Positions 55,676-57,970 of a DNA stretch of 57,970 nucleotides are shown here, one piece after another. The notes beneath the pieces were generated by a model. It did not search any database. It saw only the letters and a program-made list of their open reading frames with translations, and was not told where the DNA came from. Source of the DNA: Promethearchaeota archaeon (GTDB lineage Archaea > Asgardarchaeota > Lokiarchaeia > Sigyniarchaeales > SOKP01); assembly GCA_030603385.1 (NCBI GenBank), contig JAUVXW010000030.1:1-57970 (forward strand), in the 5' to 3' direction. Position 1 is the first letter of the stretch. Each line of letters opens with the position of its first letter. The translations under genes were made by a program, and so were the position numbers.

Positions 55676-56332
55676 TTATGATAAAAATTCTAAAATCTCT
55701 TCCTCAGGTATCTTACCAATTCTTAAAAATTTTGGTTCTACTGTTGTACAATCAACAATAGTTGTTGGTAATCGGGATTTAGATTTACCCCCATCAAGGA
55801 TTAAATCAATAGGACTTAATATTTTCTTTGCAACTCCATCTCCGCTAATACAAGGAGGTTCACCTGAATAATTTGCTGAAGTCCCTATTATAGCTCCAAG
55901 ATGTCCCTCTTTTTTCAAGAGCTTCAATATATTCAAGATGATCTCGTTTTCAGGAACTCGTAGGCCAATTGTGTCTTTTAAAGCAGTTACTTCTGGTGGA
56001 ATAATACTCGGTTCATTTTTTTTTAAAATTAATGTTAACTGACCTGGCCAATATTGTTTCACTAATTTTTTGGCCAACTCATTAAATTCCGCGATTTTTA
56101 AAGCCTCTGCAAAATCGGAAACTAACAAAAGAAATCCTTTAGCTTTATCTCTGAATTTAATATCATATAATTTGTTAACCACATTTAGGTTTAAAGGACT
56201 TCCTCCAATCCCATAAACTGAGTTAGTTGGAAAAGCAATAACTTTTCCCTCTATTATATTTTCCACCGCAATTTTTAAATAAACTTCAATATCTTTTAGT
56301 TCCTTTCCTGCCAGTTTTATTAAAAATCCCAT
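55676..56332 (-). CDS. Threonylcarbamoyl-AMP synthase (Sua5/YrdC/TsaC)
   Basis: First enzyme of tRNA t6A synthesis. A YrdC fold with the GKVIAFPTNSVYGIGG start, then KFRDKAKGFLLLV, WPGQLTLILKK, DTIGLRVPENE, and IIGTSANYSGEPP. 218 aa; it lacks the Sua5 C-terminal domain, so it is the short TsaC-like form. It shares an operon with the THUMP protein and sits close to the KEOPS genes. Confidence 0.94.
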   Translation of the reverse strand: MGFLIKLAGKELKDIEVYLKIAVENIIEGKVIAFPTNSVYGIGGSPLNLNVVNKLYDIKFRDKAKGFLLLVSDFAEALKIAEFNELAKKLVKQYWPGQLTLILKKNEPSIIPPEVTALKDTIGLRVPENEIILNILKLLKKEGHLGAIIGTSANYSGEPPCISGDGVAKKILSPIDLILDGGKSKSRLPTTIVDCTTVEPKFLRIGKIPEEEILEFLS

Positions 56333-56509
56333 GAATATAAATTAATTTTTTTTTCTTACTTAACTCAATTGATTATTGATTTATATAAAAATTTTAGAAA
56401 ACTTCTTAAAGTTTTAGAATGAATAAGAAATTATTTGTTATAAAAGATTTTATAATATATGCAGCTGTAAAGGAAATACTATTACAGATTATATATAATA
56501 TTAGCATAA

Positions 56510-56707
56510 GATGTTAACATTTCAGCAGATGTGTTTATTGACAAAAATAGAATTCGCTCAAGTGAAGTGCCATTATTAATTGGTAGAAATAATAAGATCG
56601 TAAAAGATTTAGGATGACGGCCTGTAAAGTCTATAGTGGATATAATTAAAGAAGGCCTTAAATATTTCCCAGATCATCCAGAACAGTTAGGAATTGAAGC
56701 TCATTAA
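56510..56707 (+). pseudogene. C-terminal remnant of GDP-mannose 4,6-dehydratase-like enzyme
   Basis: The frame reads IDKNRIRSSEVPLLIG, then KIVKDLG, then TGA (56615-56617), then RPVKSIVDIIKEGLKYF. This is the end of an extended short-chain dehydratase (RPxEV..L.G...K....LGWxP). The TGA replaces the conserved Trp, and the N-terminal ~250 residues are missing. It is a decayed fragment, probably from the same surface-sugar locus as the glycosyltransferase at the right edge. Confidence 0.7.
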
Positions 56708-56735
56708 TTTTTTTTTAATAGTAATTTTAAATTCT

Positions 56736-56748
56736 AGAAATATAAATA
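56736..56748 (+). promoter_or_regulatory. TATA-like box upstream of tbp
   Basis: AGAAATATAAATA lies about 50-60 bases before ATG 56796 and looks like a BRE/TATA pair. TBP genes in archaea can be self-regulated; here only the motif is visible. Confidence 0.4.
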
Positions 56749-56795
56749 AATGGTTAGAGATACTTAATTAACAATTATTTCTTTTAGGTAATAAC

Positions 56796-57419
56796 ATGTC
56801 AGGAGAAAAAAAAAATAATGAATCCAATTTTAAACTAGACTATAAAATCGAAAATGTTGTTGCAACAGTCATTATGGAAATTACCGAAAAGATAGATCTT
56901 ATCAAAATCTCCCGTAAGTATGATGATGTAGAGTACAATCCCGAAAGGTTTCCAGGTCTTATTATGAGAATCAATGAACCAAAAGCAACATTTCTTATCT
57001 TCACTACAGGAAAAATGGTTATCACAGGACTTAGAAGAGCAGATGACGCAAGTCTTGCAGTAAAGAAAGTAGTTAAATCTCTTAAAAAGGGCGGAATTAA
57101 TGTATCTAATCCAGAAATAACGATTCAGAATATTGTCGCAAGTGGAGATTTACACACATATATAGATTTAAATATGGCTGCGATTGTAATGGAAAATGTT
57201 ATGTATGAGCCAGAAGTATTTCCAGGTTTAATTTACCGTATGGGAGATCCCAAAACTGTTTTCTTAATTTTTTCTACGGGAAAAGTAGTTTGTACAGGAG
57301 CAAAGAATAAAAAAATTGTAAGAGATGCCTTTTTAAAATTAAATCACCATGTACGGGAACTGGGCGTTACTAAAAAAATTAAGGCTAACATCGATAATCA
57401 AGACATAACTTTTATTTAA
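56796..57419 (+). CDS. tbp: TATA-box-binding protein
   Basis: Two TBP repeats. Repeat 1: IENVVATVIME ... YNPERFPGLIMRINEPKATFLIFTTGKMVITG. Repeat 2: IQNIVASGDL ... YEPEVFPGLIYRMGDPKTVFLIFSTGKVVCTG. 207 aa, slightly longer than usual, with a short polar N-terminal extension. It initiates transcription together with TFB (32171-33061). Confidence 0.97.
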   Translation: MSGEKKNNESNFKLDYKIENVVATVIMEITEKIDLIKISRKYDDVEYNPERFPGLIMRINEPKATFLIFTTGKMVITGLRRADDASLAVKKVVKSLKKGGINVSNPEITIQNIVASGDLHTYIDLNMAAIVMENVMYEPEVFPGLIYRMGDPKTVFLIFSTGKVVCTGAKNKKIVRDAFLKLNHHVRELGVTKKIKANIDNQDITFI

Positions 57420-57521
57420 ATCTTTTTAGGCAATTATAGATTTAATTTGAGTAAAAATATATGCTTAAATATACTTGTAAAGTATTAATTAAAACATGAT
57501 GAATAGGTTAAAAATAGTTCT

Positions 57522-57970
57522 ATGACAAAAATTATCTTTATGTCTGGTTTTCCACCGATGATACATGGGATAGGATCTTATACCAAGTATTTAGTCGATG
57601 CCATGTGTGAAAAGGATTGTGATTGTGGAATAATAAGTTTTGATCCTAATACTTGTGAATTTCCCATAATGAAGGAGAAAAAAGTAGAATGTGACTATCC
57701 AGTCCTTTATACCATCCCTAGTTGTTATGATTATAATTTCAATCTGATTATTGACAGTTTAACTAATTTATATAGAAATGAGGATAATTATGTTTTATGG
57801 ATACAACAAGGTGATAGTTTTTGGAAAAATCGTCTACAATTTGTTAAGATGTTGAAATTTTTCAAGAAAAAGAAAGTTAAAAACATAATTGTTACACATC
57901 ACACTCTTAATTTTCAGAGCCCTGAAACCAGATATGGTCTTAAAAAATGGCAATATGAATTACTTAAAAA
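57522..57970 (+). CDS. Glycosyltransferase family 4-like, 3' end outside window (partial)
   Basis: ATG 57522 opens MTKIIFMSGFPPMIHGIGSY, the nucleotide-sugar transferase N-terminal pattern (GGxGxYT-like loop), with VLWIQQGDSF and NIIVTHHTLNFQSPE further on. At least 149 residues; the C-terminal donor domain lies beyond the window. It probably acts in surface glycan synthesis. Confidence 0.65.
   Translation, partial: MTKIIFMSGFPPMIHGIGSYTKYLVDAMCEKDCDCGIISFDPNTCEFPIMKEKKVECDYPVLYTIPSCYDYNFNLIIDSLTNLYRNEDNYVLWIQQGDSFWKNRLQFVKMLKFFKKKKVKNIIVTHHTLNFQSPETRYGLKKWQYELLK

Noticed and set aside
56615..56617. TGA read as tryptophan
   Set aside because: TGA is used as a normal stop by many intact genes here (rnhB, pyrD, elp3 neighbours), and the dehydratase is truncated anyway.

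Overview
The window is archaeal and very probably from an Asgard (Promethearchaeota, Lokiarchaeia-like) genome. It is AT-rich and carries archaeal informational genes: proteasome alpha, SBDS, exosome Rrp4/Rrp41/Rrp42, L2, L37Ae, TFB, TBP, fibrillarin, Nop5, GatD/GatE and archaeal-type MAT. It also carries lineage hints: a profilin-like protein, two AN1-zinc-finger membrane proteins, and ribbon-helix-helix/HisKA/receiver regulators. The organism assignment is inferred from gene content only.

Layout. 1-7.8 kb: a co-directional cluster of seven mostly unrecognised genes (double zinc-ribbon protein, two unknown helical proteins, AAA+ ATPase, coiled-coil protein, a degenerate SMC-like protein, and a small protein that may be winged-helix). 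7.8-11.1 kb, minus strand: an Sm-like protein, HypB, an AN1-rhomboid and an AN1-site-2-protease homologue. 11.3-14.9 kb: small acidic and zinc-ribbon proteins and two left-handed beta-helix membrane proteins. 15-21 kb: MAT, two HTH regulators, RNase HII, fibrillarin and Nop5. 21.5-32 kb: PyrD/PyrK, Elp3, two paralogous RHH proteins, GatE/GatD, L2. 32-36 kb: TFB and two paralogous RHH-HisKA-receiver proteins. 36-37 kb: four tRNA genes and a JAMM-like protein. 37-41.4 kb: a DUF2110 protein, profilin and a large orphan ORF. 41.7-51.9 kb: the archaeal proteasome/exosome superoperon, interrupted by a two-gene minus-strand insertion. 52-56.3 kb: ECF transporter core (A, A', T) next to tRNA-modification genes (Pcc1 upstream; Cgi121, THUMP protein and Sua5 downstream). 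56.5-58 kb: a sugar-nucleotide dehydratase remnant, TBP, and the start of a glycosyltransferase.

Main discovery candidate: three ultra-short putative introns in protein-coding genes. psmA has two (32 and 29 nt) and rnhB has one (30 nt). In each case the conserved protein motif is restored exactly when the insert is removed. At exactly those boundaries the RNA can form an archaeal bulge-helix-bulge splice motif: a 4-bp helix between exon 1 and the intron 3' end, with 3-nt bulges. The intron-containing tRNA-Ser(UGA) in this same window uses the same geometry. The implication is that tRNA splicing endonuclease processes mRNAs for the proteasome and RNase HII here.

A second theme is genes whose protein homology runs upstream of any ATG/GTG/TTG. 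These apparently start at near-cognate codons: AUU in both receiver paralogues and the SMC-like gene, CUG in the AN1-rhomboid gene, ACG in a zinc-ribbon gene. Other oddities are a rifampin-phosphotransferase-like gene with a single in-frame TAA, a dehydratase remnant with TGA at a conserved Trp, and shared palindromic operator-like words upstream of the two receiver genes.
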